A stretch of 64,000 nt of DNA, from positions 1 to 64,000 of the forward strand of contig CAZSOQ010000001.1 in the NCBI GenBank assembly GCA_964608495.1, written 5' to 3'. Made by a program: the position numbers and the translations under genes. The stretch's first letter is position 1, and every line of letters begins with the position of its first letter. The notes under the pieces are model-generated. The model saw nothing but the letters and a program-made list of their open reading frames with translations. It was not told the DNA's origin and made no database searches. Of this stretch, positions 26,029 through 35,260 are shown piece after piece. The stretch is from JAKORR01 sp964608495. Lineage in GTDB: Bacteria; Armatimonadota; Zipacnadia; Zipacnadales; FEN-943.

Positions 26029-27711
26029 ATGAGCCGGGGAACGATGCTTCTTGGCGTGCTGCTGCTGTCCACGGCCCGACTGCCCGCCTTTGAGGAGCTG
26101 GCGCCGGAGCAGGCCTGGTTCGAGCAGGCGCGGTTCGGGATGTTCATCCACTGGGGGGCCTACTCGCTCCGAGGCGTCGAGGCGAGCTGGCCGCTGTTCT
26201 CCGGCCAGGTGCCCCGCGAGGAGTACGAGGCGCTGCCGGCCCGGTTCGACCCCACGCAATTCGACGCGCGGGCCGTCGCGCGACTGGCCAAGCGCGCGGG
26301 GATGAAGTACCTCATCCTGACGAGCAAGCACCACGACGGCTTCGCGATGTTCGATACGAAGCTGAGCGACTACTCCATCGCGCACGCGCCCTACGGCCGG
26401 GACATCTGCCGGATGATGATGGACGCGGCGCGGGCCGAGGGGCTGCGCGTGGGGTTCTACTTCTCGCTGTGCGACTGGCACCATCCGGACTACATGACCG
26501 CGCAGCCGACTGGGGACCCCGGGCCGGGGCTGCTGCCGCTGGAGCTGGACCCGGCGCGGTGGGAGCGCTTCGTGCGGTTCATGCACGGGCAGGTGCGGGA
26601 GCTGTGTACGAACTACGGCAAGCTGGACGTGATGTGGTTCGACGGGGGCTGGGAGCGGACCGCGGAGCAGTGGAAGTCCGAGGGACTGCACGCCATGATC
26701 CGGGAGCTGCAGAGCCCGATCCTCATCAACAACCGCGGAAGCGGGGGCTTTGGTGACTACGCCACGCCTGAGCAGACGGTGCCGGGCCGGGGCATGAGCG
26801 GGCCGTGGGAAACCTGCATGACCATCAACGGGACCTGGGCCTACAACCCCAACGACCGCAACTTCAAGTCGGCGGACGATCTCCTGACGGTTCTGGCGAG
26901 CACGGCGAGCGGCGGGGGGAATCTGCTGCTGAACGTCGGGCCCATGCCGACCGGCGAGATCCAGCCGGAGTTCGTCGAGCGGCTGGAGGCGATGGGGCGC
27001 TGGCTGGCGGTCAACGGGGCCTCGATCTATGGGACGGACGCGGGCCCGCCCAGGATGAGCCCGGAGAACCGGGTGACGATGGCGAAGCGGCGGCTCTACG
27101 TGCACCTGCTGGCGCCGCCGGAGGACGGCAAGCTGGTCCTCCACGCATTGCGCAACGAGGTGCTGGACGCGCATCTGCTGAGCACCAAGCAGGCGCTGGG
27201 CGTCTCGCGAGCCGGTGACGAGGTGACGGTGGACCTGAGCGGGTTGAGCGGGGACCTGAAGCACGAGGTCGTGGTGGTGCGGTTCAGCGGGGACCTGGAC
27301 GCGTCGGAGGTGTTCGAGGCTGGGGCGGACGGGGTCGTGTCGCTGGCGGCGAGGGACGTGACGGCCCATGGGCGTGCCGTGTGCTACCAGGAAGGGTACG
27401 ACGACATCGGCTGCTGGTGGGAGCTGGGGGACTGGGTGAGCTGGAAGGTCCGCGTGGCGCGGGAGGGCGACTGCGACGTGGTGGTGAACCAGGGAGCGCC
27501 GCCGGGACAGGGAGGGACCTACGTGCTGTACGTGGGCGACCAGGGCGTCCTGGCGACGGTGACGGAGACCACGGGCTGGACAGACTACCGGGAGGTGACG
27601 GTGGGGCGGGTCCACCTCAAGCCCGGGGTCCACGAGCTGAGCCTTAGGCCGCACGCGCTGAAGGCCTTCGCGCTGATGAACGTGAAGTGGGTGAAGCTGG
27701 TGCCGCGCTAG
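26029..27711 (+). CDS. Secreted GH29 alpha-L-fucosidase
   Basis: A 560-residue retaining alpha-L-fucosidase of family GH29. After a short signal peptide (to about residue 20), the family start FEQARFGMFIHWGAYSLRGVE is at 30-50, and SKHHDGFAMFD at about 100. Asp205 in LDVMWFDGGW is the expected nucleophile. The TIM barrel closes with GGGNLLLNVGPMPTGEI near 305. The C-terminal 130 residues form a carbohydrate-binding-like module (YDDIGCWWELGDWVSWKVRV). GGAGGAGAG precedes the ATG. It heads a run with the UROD-fold and GH36-like genes, spaced 45 and 48 bases apart, probably one operon. Confidence 0.92.
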   Translation: MSRGTMLLGVLLLSTARLPAFEELAPEQAWFEQARFGMFIHWGAYSLRGVEASWPLFSGQVPREEYEALPARFDPTQFDARAVARLAKRAGMKYLILTSKHHDGFAMFDTKLSDYSIAHAPYGRDICRMMMDAARAEGLRVGFYFSLCDWHHPDYMTAQPTGDPGPGLLPLELDPARWERFVRFMHGQVRELCTNYGKLDVMWFDGGWERTAEQWKSEGLHAMIRELQSPILINNRGSGGFGDYATPEQTVPGRGMSGPWETCMTINGTWAYNPNDRNFKSADDLLTVLASTASGGGNLLLNVGPMPTGEIQPEFVERLEAMGRWLAVNGASIYGTDAGPPRMSPENRVTMAKRRLYVHLLAPPEDGKLVLHALRNEVLDAHLLSTKQALGVSRAGDEVTVDLSGLSGDLKHEVVVVRFSGDLDASEVFEAGADGVVSLAARDVTAHGRAVCYQEGYDDIGCWWELGDWVSWKVRVAREGDCDVVVNQGAPPGQGGTYVLYVGDQGVLATVTETTGWTDYREVTVGRVHLKPGVHELSLRPHALKAFALMNVKWVKLVPR

Positions 27712-27756
27712 AGGTGCGGCCGTCACGAGGGACGACCAGAGCAGGGAGGAAAGCGG

Positions 27757-28896
27757 ATGACAGGCGGCAATCGCATCCTGCGGGCGCTTCGGGGCGAATC
27801 GCTGGACCGGGTGCCCATCGAGATACCGATCCCGCTAGACCTGGTGCGCTGGGGGGAGGGATGGCGCCCCGAGGGCGGCTGGATGGCGGAGGAGAACTAC
27901 CTGCGGGTCGCCGAGGCGGCTGGCGAGCACTGCGACAGCTTCTGGGGCTGCCCCGGCGTGGGGCACCTGTTCGACCGGCGCTTCGCGATGGTGCCGGCGG
28001 AGCGGGTGCACATCGCCAGCGACGAGAGGGTCAACGGCAGGCGCACCGTCACCTACGTGGTGTCCACGCCGCGCGGGGACCTGAGGACGGTCGAGACCTT
28101 CGACGAGGGCGTCAACACCTGGTGGTACCCCGAGCCGCTGTGCAAGAGCAAGGAGGACGCGGAGAAGCTGCTGTCGGTGCCCTTCGAGGTGGGGGAAGTG
28201 GACCTGAGCCAGTACCTGCAGGCGCGGGAGCGGGCCGGTGAGCGAGTGGCGCCTCAGGTGAGCATCTCGACGCCGCTGGTGAGCGCCGGTCGCCTCCTCC
28301 ACTTCGACCAATGGCTGGAGTGGTGCGCCAGCGACTTCGGCTTCGTGGACCGGCTCGTGGCGGCGCACGCCGAGCGGATCGGCGCTCGGCTGAAGGCCGT
28401 GCTGGAGGCCGGCGTGGGGCCGGTCTTCTGGTTCGGCGGCTCGGAGCAGGCCACGCCGCCGATGATGTCGCGCGAGCTGTTCGAGAAGCTGGTGGTGAAG
28501 TACGACGGGCCGCTGATGCGGATGGTCAAGGACTGCGGGTGCTACGTGCACGTGCACTGCCACGGCAAGGTGGACGCCGTGCTGGAGCATTTCATGGACA
28601 TGGGCGCGGACTGCCTGGACCCCTGCGAGCCTCACCCGGACGGCGACCTGGACTTCGCCGAGGCCAAGCGGAGGGCGCGGGGGCGGATGGTGCTGATCGG
28701 GAACATCGAGTTCCGGCACATGGAGCACCTGACGCCGGACCAGATCGAGGAGAAGGTCAAGCGCGCGATCCTCGACGGGGGCCCCAAGGGCATGATCCTG
28801 GGGCTGTCCGCCACCGGGATATCGAGCGTCACGGACCGGTATCGCGACAACTGCCTGCGCTACATCGAGGCGGGACTGGAGTATGGCGCGAGGTGA
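27757..28896 (+). CDS. Uroporphyrinogen decarboxylase-fold protein (methyltransferase-like)
   Basis: A 379-residue URO-D superfamily protein. The opening NRILRALRGESLDRVPIEIP is typical of the corrinoid:CoM methyltransferase-like branch rather than haem-synthesis HemE. A putative metal site is VHCHGKV (His and His around Cys), followed by DCLDPCEPHPDGDLDFAEAK and MVLIGNIEF. In MtaA-type enzymes the corresponding HxC plus a later Cys bind zinc. GGGAGGAAAG precedes the ATG. It sits between a fucosidase and a GH36-like enzyme, suggesting a role in metabolism of a sugar substituent such as an O-methyl group. That role is inference. Confidence 0.75.
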   Translation: MTGGNRILRALRGESLDRVPIEIPIPLDLVRWGEGWRPEGGWMAEENYLRVAEAAGEHCDSFWGCPGVGHLFDRRFAMVPAERVHIASDERVNGRRTVTYVVSTPRGDLRTVETFDEGVNTWWYPEPLCKSKEDAEKLLSVPFEVGEVDLSQYLQARERAGERVAPQVSISTPLVSAGRLLHFDQWLEWCASDFGFVDRLVAAHAERIGARLKAVLEAGVGPVFWFGGSEQATPPMMSRELFEKLVVKYDGPLMRMVKDCGCYVHVHCHGKVDAVLEHFMDMGADCLDPCEPHPDGDLDFAEAKRRARGRMVLIGNIEFRHMEHLTPDQIEEKVKRAILDGGPKGMILGLSATGISSVTDRYRDNCLRYIEAGLEYGAR

Positions 28897-28944
28897 CGCG
28901 AGGCCCGGTCGGCCGGGGGCCGCGCCAAGCCGGAGGGCTGCCTC

Positions 28945-31900
28945 ATGCGAGCCGTTGCTGTGGTTCTGATCGCCGGCACACTGCTGCCGGCCGGGCGGGC
29001 CGATGCCGCCACGGTCACGGAAAGGGCCGGCGGCCTGGAGCTAGCCAACGATTGCGTGGCCCGCACGATAGGCGTGGGCGACCAGGCGGGCCTCACCACG
29101 CGCTGGGCGAACCCGCGGCGCGGGCAGGTCTGCGGGGTCGAGTCGGACGAGTTCCGGCTGAGACTGCGGAGGGGCGAGAAGGAGTATGTCCTGACCGGCC
29201 GCGACGCCCCGGGCGAGCCGCGGGTCATCTCGCGCGGGCCCACCGCCACGGTCGTCGTCAAGTGGCGTTTCGAGGAGCCGGGCGTGGAAGTGGAGGCGGT
29301 GCATCAGCTCGTGGGCGCGCAGGCGGTGATGCGCAAGTACCTGCTGATCTCGTCCACGGGCGGGGAGGACCTGGTGCTGCTGGACGTGGAGGTCGAGCGG
29401 CTGCGGCTGGGCCCGCCGCCGGTCGAGATCCAGGGCGTGAAGCTCGAGGCCCCGAAGCCGACCCTGGCGGGGGGCCTGGGCAAGCCCGTCTTCATCGGCA
29501 GCTTCTTCGCGGGGCTGGAGTACCCCATGGGCGAGGCGTCGGTGCACGAGGGCACGCTGATCCTCGCCCATCACCCGGGCAGACCGCTGGGCAGCGATCG
29601 GCTGCAGAGCAAGACCGCCGTGCTGGGCGCGGCGGGCATGGGCGAGACGGTGAGCGAAGCGTTCCTGGACTACGTGGGCGGCATCCGCCCCAACGCCCGC
29701 AAGCCGTTGCGGCACTATATCGTCCAGAAGCAGTTCCTGGTGGGGCGGACGTTCAAGTGCGAGGAGTACATCGCCGCGGCCGAGCAGTTCCGCGACAAGC
29801 TGTACGGGCCTCACGGCGTCGCGCCGGACGGGCTGAACGTGTGGAACTACTACCTGCACGGGCCGGGCCTCTTCGCCTGGGACACCGCCAAGTACCCCGA
29901 GGGCTTCGGGCCGCTGAGGAAGGTCCTGGATAGCTTCGGGGTCGGGCTGGGGATCTGGGTGAGCTTCTACTGCCACGAGGGGTGCGACCTCAACTGGGGC
30001 GCGCAGCAGGGGTACGAGGTGGACCAGCCCGAGCGGGGCTGGCTTGGCGGCAGCTACTGCCTGGCGGGGCCCAGGTACTACGAGGACTATAGCCGGCGAG
30101 TGCTGGAGCTGGTGCGCGAGAACGGCGTGCAGTTCATGCACATTGACTTCAACCGGTTCGACTGCAACGCCAGCGACCACGGCCACCTGCCGGGCGTGTA
30201 CGGCCGCGAGGCGCGGATGGACGCCGAGATCCGTCTGCTGACGGCCCTGCGGGAGATCAACCCGGACCTGTTCCTGATGATGGGCTGCGGCTCGTACAAG
30301 AGCCCGTGGCTGCTGCAGTACTTCGACGTGATCTGGCCCGACTTGGGGGGAGACACGGGCCTGTGCGACGTGCCGGCGGCCATGCCTCGCGACAACGAGA
30401 TCACGCTGCGCGACATCCACTACCGCAGGCGGATGCTCGAGGAGCCTGAGGTCTACATGCCCACGTGGGGGTGGTGGACCCACGAGCCGCTCTTCAACCG
30501 CGGCGAGGCGGCGGCGAGAGCCGCGGAGCTGTGCGGGCTGAGCCTGCAGGAGAAGTGGGAAGACAACGTGGTCATGGACATGAGCCGCGGCACGCGCTGC
30601 TGGGCCATGCACTTCGACACGGAGCTTATGAACGCCGGCGAGGGGAACTGGCGGTGGCTGGCCTCGGCGATGAAGTGGGCCCGCGGGCATCACCCGCTGA
30701 TGACGAGGACCTGGCTCGTGGGCGGCGATCCCGAGAAGGAAGAGGTCTACGGCTACGCCCACGCCGACAGCGAGCGGGTCATCATCACGGTGCACAACCC
30801 GTCGTCCGCCACGCAGGAGTTCCGGATAGGGCTGGGCGAGGCGCTGGCTCTGCGGCCCGAGCGGCTGGCCCTGCGCGCGCTCTACCCATACCAGGTGATC
30901 CAGCCCGAGGCCTATCGCGTCGGCCAGGTCGTCAGCCGGCCGGTGCCGGGCAACCAGGTCATGATGTTCGAGTTCTGCCCCGTGGAGGACGTCGCGGACC
31001 TGCCGGTGGGAGTGCCCTTCCGCTTCGACGATGCGGGCCGATGCGTGCTGCTGAATCTGCCGGGGAGCGAGGCGGACGTGAGGCGGGGAGTCGAAGGCGA
31101 GGCCACGAAGGTGCGCTTCCCAGGCCGGGCGTCCAGGCCCGAGATCGGGAAGCTCGAGGTCGAGCGGGTCGGACAGGCGATTCGGGGGAAGACGAGCGTG
31201 GCGCGAGAGGACGGGCAGGGCGAGCTGGTGGTGACGCTTAGGTTCGCGGCCGCCGTGAAGCGCCTGCCCGAGGCCGAGTTCCGGCTGGAGGGCCGGGAGG
31301 TGGCCTTCACGACCGTGGCCTATGCCCCGACGCCCGGTCCCGGCGTCCAGCGGGCGCCCACGAAGTTCGTGGCCTATCGCCTTCCCGTGACGGGGAAAGG
31401 GCAGTGCGAGTTCAGCATCGAGTTCGGGAGGCCGTTCTACGACACGCAGGTGGAAGCGGTGCTGAGGGCCTACCTGCCGGTCGTCGAGACGCCGTGTCCG
31501 TGGCCGGTCGAGCAGGGAGAGCGGCCGATGCTGCCGGCCCCGCACGACCAGCGCGGCGCCGTGCTGAGCGTGCTGAACGGCGGGAGCGTGTCGGTCGAGG
31601 GGACGCGCAAGCCGATGACGGCGACGAGCTCGTCCTGCTGGCAGGAGACGGGCCATGAGCCGTGGCGGGCCGTGGACGGGGCCCCGGCGACCTTCTGGAC
31701 CTCGGCGACGACGAAGGACGAAGGGCTCGAGGTGGACCTGGGGCAGGAGATGACGGTGAAGGGCGTGACGGTGCTGTGGTACGCGCCGTGGAAGGTGGGG
31801 CACTACAAGATCGAGGTGTGGCGCGACGGCGAGTGGGCCGAGGTCGTGGACCGCACCGATGAGGACGGCAGGGGCGACGAGGCCGGTGCCTACCGCACCG

Positions 31901-32016
31901 AGGACACCTTCGAGCCGGTGCCGACGACGAAGCTGCGCCTGCGGATCCTGACCGTGAACCCCGGCAGCGCGAACACGGCGGTCCGGGAGCTGGAGGTGCT
32001 GACGGACGAGGACTGA
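28945..32016 (+). CDS. Secreted GH36/clan GH-D-like glycosidase with F5/8 type C domain
   Basis: A 1023-residue exported protein (signal peptide to about residue 20). An N-terminal beta supersandwich leads into a TIM barrel at about 290-590, with WNYYLHGPGLFAWDTAKYP and GLGIWVSFYCHEG. Asp401 in VQFMHIDFNRFDC sits where GH36/GH27 nucleophiles lie. The WPDLGGDTGLCDVP segment near 470 may supply the acid/base. Beta domains follow, and residues about 880-1020 form a discoidin (F5/8 type C) carbohydrate-binding domain (PWRAVDGAPATFWTS, ELEVLTDED). GGAGGG precedes the ATG. Alpha-galactosidase-like activity is the family expectation, not proven. Last gene of the fucosidase operon. Confidence 0.78.
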   Translation: MRAVAVVLIAGTLLPAGRADAATVTERAGGLELANDCVARTIGVGDQAGLTTRWANPRRGQVCGVESDEFRLRLRRGEKEYVLTGRDAPGEPRVISRGPTATVVVKWRFEEPGVEVEAVHQLVGAQAVMRKYLLISSTGGEDLVLLDVEVERLRLGPPPVEIQGVKLEAPKPTLAGGLGKPVFIGSFFAGLEYPMGEASVHEGTLILAHHPGRPLGSDRLQSKTAVLGAAGMGETVSEAFLDYVGGIRPNARKPLRHYIVQKQFLVGRTFKCEEYIAAAEQFRDKLYGPHGVAPDGLNVWNYYLHGPGLFAWDTAKYPEGFGPLRKVLDSFGVGLGIWVSFYCHEGCDLNWGAQQGYEVDQPERGWLGGSYCLAGPRYYEDYSRRVLELVRENGVQFMHIDFNRFDCNASDHGHLPGVYGREARMDAEIRLLTALREINPDLFLMMGCGSYKSPWLLQYFDVIWPDLGGDTGLCDVPAAMPRDNEITLRDIHYRRRMLEEPEVYMPTWGWWTHEPLFNRGEAAARAAELCGLSLQEKWEDNVVMDMSRGTRCWAMHFDTELMNAGEGNWRWLASAMKWARGHHPLMTRTWLVGGDPEKEEVYGYAHADSERVIITVHNPSSATQEFRIGLGEALALRPERLALRALYPYQVIQPEAYRVGQVVSRPVPGNQVMMFEFCPVEDVADLPVGVPFRFDDAGRCVLLNLPGSEADVRRGVEGEATKVRFPGRASRPEIGKLEVERVGQAIRGKTSVAREDGQGELVVTLRFAAAVKRLPEAEFRLEGREVAFTTVAYAPTPGPGVQRAPTKFVAYRLPVTGKGQCEFSIEFGRPFYDTQVEAVLRAYLPVVETPCPWPVEQGERPMLPAPHDQRGAVLSVLNGGSVSVEGTRKPMTATSSSCWQETGHEPWRAVDGAPATFWTSATTKDEGLEVDLGQEMTVKGVTVLWYAPWKVGHYKIEVWRDGEWAEVVDRTDEDGRGDEAGAYRTEDTFEPVPTTKLRLRILTVNPGSANTAVRELEVLTDED

Positions 32017-32423
32017 GTTCCCGCGCGCGACGACCGCGCCACGGCCGCTCTCGCGGCGCTAAGTAGTTGCTCGTGATGACATAGGGCGAGCGTAGGGGCA
32101 AGCAAAGCCCCGTCACTGCAAACACCCTGGGGCTCTGCCCGAGGCTGCGCAGAAAGCGCCGGAAAAGCAGTACTGCGCAGCGTAGTAGTGTGACCCTTGG
32201 GCTATAAGCCTGTACGGCGCAGGTAGGCCCGCGCACTTTCTGCGCAGCCTGGCCCCAGACCCCGCAGGGGCCGGGAGGTGCTGTGCACCTCTCGCCCCTG
32301 ACCCCATTATCCGCGCAGTTGCGTCGGCCGCGTGCCAGGGCCTGGGCCGCGGATGACACGGTGGGCTCGGCTGCCCCTCCGCCGAGTGTCTGTCCAGGGG
32401 TGTGTTGGGCTCGGACGGGCGGA
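32017..32423. other. Intergenic region with several hairpins
   Basis: About 400 bases between convergent genes, without a gene. Beside the long inverted repeat listed separately, it holds GGGGC/GCCCC (32095-32111) and GAGGTGC-TGT-GCACCTC (32275-32291). The second half from about 32330 reads as ordinary high-GC spacer. Confidence 0.5.
32127..32258. repeat. Long inverted repeat (MITE-like or structured RNA)
   Basis: AGGCTGCGCAGAAAG (32142-32156) is perfectly repeated inverted at 32236-32250. Outside it CTGGGGC (32127-32133) pairs with GCCCCAG (32252-32258), with a short bulge. Inside, GCGCC (32156-32160) can pair with GGCGC near 32216-32220. The loop of about 75 bases has further local pairing. 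No T-run. Could be a small mobile-repeat relic, a termination structure for the convergent genes, or an RNA element. Confidence 0.55.
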
Positions 32424-33731
32424 TCAGGACTGGCGGTTGTCTACCACCCGGGGGAAGGGCGATCCCTCCGGGGCGAGGCTGTTGGGCTCCAACAGGGTGA
32501 CCTTCACGTCCAGGCCGAGGAGCTGCTGAAGTCTCTGGGCTACCTGGGTGTGGATGCGCATGATACCCTCGGTGATGTCCGAGGCGAGGCCGGCCATCTC
32601 GACGCGGACGTCAAGGGTCTCGCGGGCGCCCTCGCGGTCCACCACAAGCTGGAAGCGCGGGCCGAGGGCCGGGGACTCGGCCAGGACGGCGGCGATGTCG
32701 GCGGGGAAGACGTTGATGCCGTGGATGATGACCATGTCGTCCGCGCGCCGGGCCACGCGGGCCATGCGAGCGGAGGTGCGGCCGCAGGGACAGGGGGACG
32801 TGTCGAGGCGGGAGACATCGCCGGAGCGATAGCGCAGTAGGGGAAGAGCCTCGCGGGCGAGGGTGGTGAAGACGAGCTCGCCTTCCTGGCCCTCGGGGAG
32901 GACCTGGCCGGTGGCGGGGTCCACGACCTCGACGAGGAAGTGGTCTTCGGCGAGGTGAAGGCCGTTGCGCTCAGGGCACTCGCCGGCGACGCCGGGGCCG
33001 CCCATCTCGTTGAGGCCGTAGATGTCGTAGGCCTGGATGTAGAGCCGGGCCTCGATCTCGCGGCGGGTGTCCTCGCTCCAGGGCTCGGCGCCGAAGAGGC
33101 CCACGCGCAGGGAGAGGGAGTTGGGGTCCACCCCCATCTCCTCCATGGCCTCGGCGATCTCGAGGGCGTAGGAGGGCATGCCCACCAGCGCGGTGGTGCG
33201 GAAGTCCTGCATGATCTGGACCTGCTGGTGAAGCTCGGCGCTGGAGACGGGCAGGACGGAGGCGCCGATGGCCTCGGCGCCCTGGTGCAGGCCGAAGCCA
33301 CCGGTGAAGAGGCCGTAGCCGAAGAAGATCTGGACGACGTCCTCGCGCGTGATGCCCCCCGCGGCGAGGTTGCGGGCGACGAGCTCGGTCCAGTGAGCCA
33401 GGTCGTTGGCCGTGTAGGCCATGACCGTAGGGGCGCCGGTGGTGCCCGAGGACATGTGGAAGCGGACCACCTCGCGCAGCGGGACGGCCACCATGTCGTA
33501 GGGGTAGCTGGCGCGCAGGTCCTGCTTGGTGGTGAAGGGGAGCTTGCGCAGGTCCGCGACGCTCTGGACGTCCTCCGGCTGCAGGCCCAGCTCGTCCAGG
33601 ATGCGCCGGTAGTGCACGACGTTCTTGTAGGCGCGGTTGATCGTCGCCTGCATGCGCTCTAGCTGGAGCTGGGTGAGCTCGGCGCGGGACATCGCCTCGT
33701 AGCGAGGGCTGTGGATCGGCGAGCCGCTCAT
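32424..33731 (-). CDS. paaK: Phenylacetate-CoA ligase family (AMP-forming)
   Basis: A 435-residue adenylate-forming enzyme that joins an aryl acid such as phenylacetate to CoA. The nucleotide motif MSSGTTGAPTV is at residues 93-103. QAYDIYGLNEMGGPG and HLAEDHFLVEVVDP are PaaK signatures, and PCPCGRTSARM is the Cys-rich element before the mobile C-domain. FPADIAAVLAESP and SLAPEGSPFPRVVD complete the C-terminus. It starts three bases after the livF stop, with GAGGTG inside the livF end, so it is the last gene of the liv operon. This coupling suggests that the transporter brings in its acid substrate or precursor. Confidence 0.92.
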   Translation of the reverse strand: MSGSPIHSPRYEAMSRAELTQLQLERMQATINRAYKNVVHYRRILDELGLQPEDVQSVADLRKLPFTTKQDLRASYPYDMVAVPLREVVRFHMSSGTTGAPTVMAYTANDLAHWTELVARNLAAGGITREDVVQIFFGYGLFTGGFGLHQGAEAIGASVLPVSSAELHQQVQIMQDFRTTALVGMPSYALEIAEAMEEMGVDPNSLSLRVGLFGAEPWSEDTRREIEARLYIQAYDIYGLNEMGGPGVAGECPERNGLHLAEDHFLVEVVDPATGQVLPEGQEGELVFTTLAREALPLLRYRSGDVSRLDTSPCPCGRTSARMARVARRADDMVIIHGINVFPADIAAVLAESPALGPRFQLVVDREGARETLDVRVEMAGLASDITEGIMRIHTQVAQRLQQLLGLDVKVTLLEPNSLAPEGSPFPRVVDNRQS

Positions 33732-33734
33732 AGG

Positions 33735-34481
33735 TCACACCTCGTCGTAGTCCTTGCCCAGGTAGGCCCGGCGGACGTCACGGTTGCGCAGGAGCTCCTC
33801 CGCCGTTCCCTCCAGGACTATCTTCCCCGTTTCCATCACGTAGCCGCGGTCGGCGATCCTCAGGGCGGCGCGCGCGTTCTGCTCGACCAGCAGGATCGTG
33901 GTGCCCTGGTCGCGCAACAGGGAGACGGTCTGCATGATCTGCCGTGAGATCCTGGGGGCCAGGCCCAGGCAGGGCTCGTCGAGGACGAGCAGGCGAGGAC
34001 CGGCCATGAGGGCGCGCCCGATAGCCAGCATCTGCTGCTCCCCGCCCGAGAGGCTGCCCGCCCGCTGATGCTGGCGCTCCTCGAGGATGGGGAAGAGGCT
34101 GAGGACGCGGCTGAGGGTGTCGGCCACGGCCGCCTTCTTGCGGGACCTGAAGCGGGTGTAGGCCCCGAGGGAAAGGTTGTCGCGCACGGAGAGCGGGCCG
34201 AAGACCTGGCGCCCCTCGGGGACCTGGGTGATGCCCAGGCGCACGAGGGCCTCGGGGGAGTGGCCGGTGATGTCCCTGCCGTCGAAAGAGATCTTGCCGC
34301 TGGAGGGCTTGAGCAGGCCGCAGATGGCCCGCAGGGCGGTGGTCTTGCCGGCTCCGTTCGCGCCCAGCACGGCCACGATCTCGCCGTCGTTGACGTGCAT
34401 GGCCAGGCCCTTGAGCACGTGCAGTCGCCCATAGTAGGCGTTCACGCCCGCCAGCGTCAGCAGCAGGGCCCCCCCGCTCAC
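33735..34481 (-). CDS. livF: Branched-chain-type amino acid ABC transporter ATPase LivF
   Basis: A 248-residue ABC ATPase. Walker A is GANGAGKTT at 40-48, the signature LSGGEQQM follows, and Walker B is LLVLDEPCLGLAP. LivF-specific features are the YGRLHVLKGL start and the ITQVPEGRQVFGPLSV segment. The GTG start at 34481 overlaps the livG stop by four bases (GTGA), with GGAGGG upstream. Works with LivG on the LivHM permease at the cytoplasmic membrane. Substrate is set by LivK and may be an aromatic or aryl compound, given the downstream paaK. Confidence 0.93.
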   Translation of the reverse strand: MSGGALLLTLAGVNAYYGRLHVLKGLAMHVNDGEIVAVLGANGAGKTTALRAICGLLKPSSGKISFDGRDITGHSPEALVRLGITQVPEGRQVFGPLSVRDNLSLGAYTRFRSRKKAAVADTLSRVLSLFPILEERQHQRAGSLSGGEQQMLAIGRALMAGPRLLVLDEPCLGLAPRISRQIMQTVSLLRDQGTTILLVEQNARAALRIADRGYVMETGKIVLEGTAEELLRNRDVRRAYLGKDYDEV

Positions 34482-35260
34482 GCTTCGCCCTCCTCGCCGA
34501 GATAGGCAGCGATCACCTTCGGGTCGCTCTGGATCTCCGTCGGCGTGCCCATCGCTATCAGTCTTGCCTGGTCCAGCACGGCCACACGCTGGCAGACGTT
34601 CATCACCAGCGTCATGTCGTGCTCGATGAGCACCGTGGTCAGGCCACGGGCGGCCAGGCGCTGGATGAGCTCGCCGAGCACCTCGGTCTCGCGGGTCGTG
34701 AGGCCCGCCGCGGGCTCGTCGAGGAGCAACAGTCGGGGCTCGCCCGCCAGGGCCCGCGCCACCTCGACCAGTCGCTGCTGGCCGGGGGGCAGGCTGGCGG
34801 CGGGCTGCAAGGCCAGGTCGGCGAGGCCCACGAAGTCCAGCTGCCCACGAGCCGCCTCTCTCAGGCGGGCCTCCTCGCGCCGCCCCGAGGGGAAGCGGAA
34901 CATGATGTTGAGCAGGCCGGCGTGGCCGTGACGATGGCGGCCGGTGAGGACATTGTCCAGGACGCTCATGCTGGTGAAGGTCTGGAGGTTCTGGAAGGTG
35001 CGGGCGATGCCCAGGGCGGCGATGCGGTCCTGAGAGCGGCGGGCCAGGGGTTCGCCCGCCAGCATGACGGCGCCGCTGGTGGGGCGGTAGATGCCCGAGA
35101 TGACGTTGAAGAGGGTGGTCTTACCGGCGCCGTTGGGCCCGATGAGGCCGAAGACGCCGCCGTCGGGAACGTCGAAGGACACACCGTCCAGGGCGACGAC
35201 GCCGCCGAAGGTCTTGCGGAGCTGGGAGACGTGAAGGAGGAGCGGGGCGTCAGGCGGCAC
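34478..35260 (-). CDS. livG: Branched-chain-type amino acid ABC transporter ATPase LivG
   Basis: A 260-residue ABC ATPase with Walker A GPNGAGKTT (41-49), Walker B LLLLDEPAAGL and the LivG hallmark ARTFQNLQTFTSMSVLDNVL. The signature reads LPPGQQRLVEVARAL, slightly unusual beside the common S.GQQR form. A GTG start at 35260 lies 11 bases inside the end of livM, with GGGGGAG upstream. Overlap on both sides shows tight translational coupling across the operon. Confidence 0.93.
   Translation of the reverse strand: MPPDAPLLLHVSQLRKTFGGVVALDGVSFDVPDGGVFGLIGPNGAGKTTLFNVISGIYRPTSGAVMLAGEPLARRSQDRIAALGIARTFQNLQTFTSMSVLDNVLTGRHRHGHAGLLNIMFRFPSGRREEARLREAARGQLDFVGLADLALQPAASLPPGQQRLVEVARALAGEPRLLLLDEPAAGLTTRETEVLGELIQRLAARGLTTVLIEHDMTLVMNVCQRVAVLDQARLIAMGTPTEIQSDPKVIAAYLGEEGEA

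Noticed and set aside
27757..28896. hemE (haem biosynthesis) for the UROD-fold protein
   Set aside because: The N-terminus and metal-type motif fit the methyltransferase-like branch, and no other haem gene is present.
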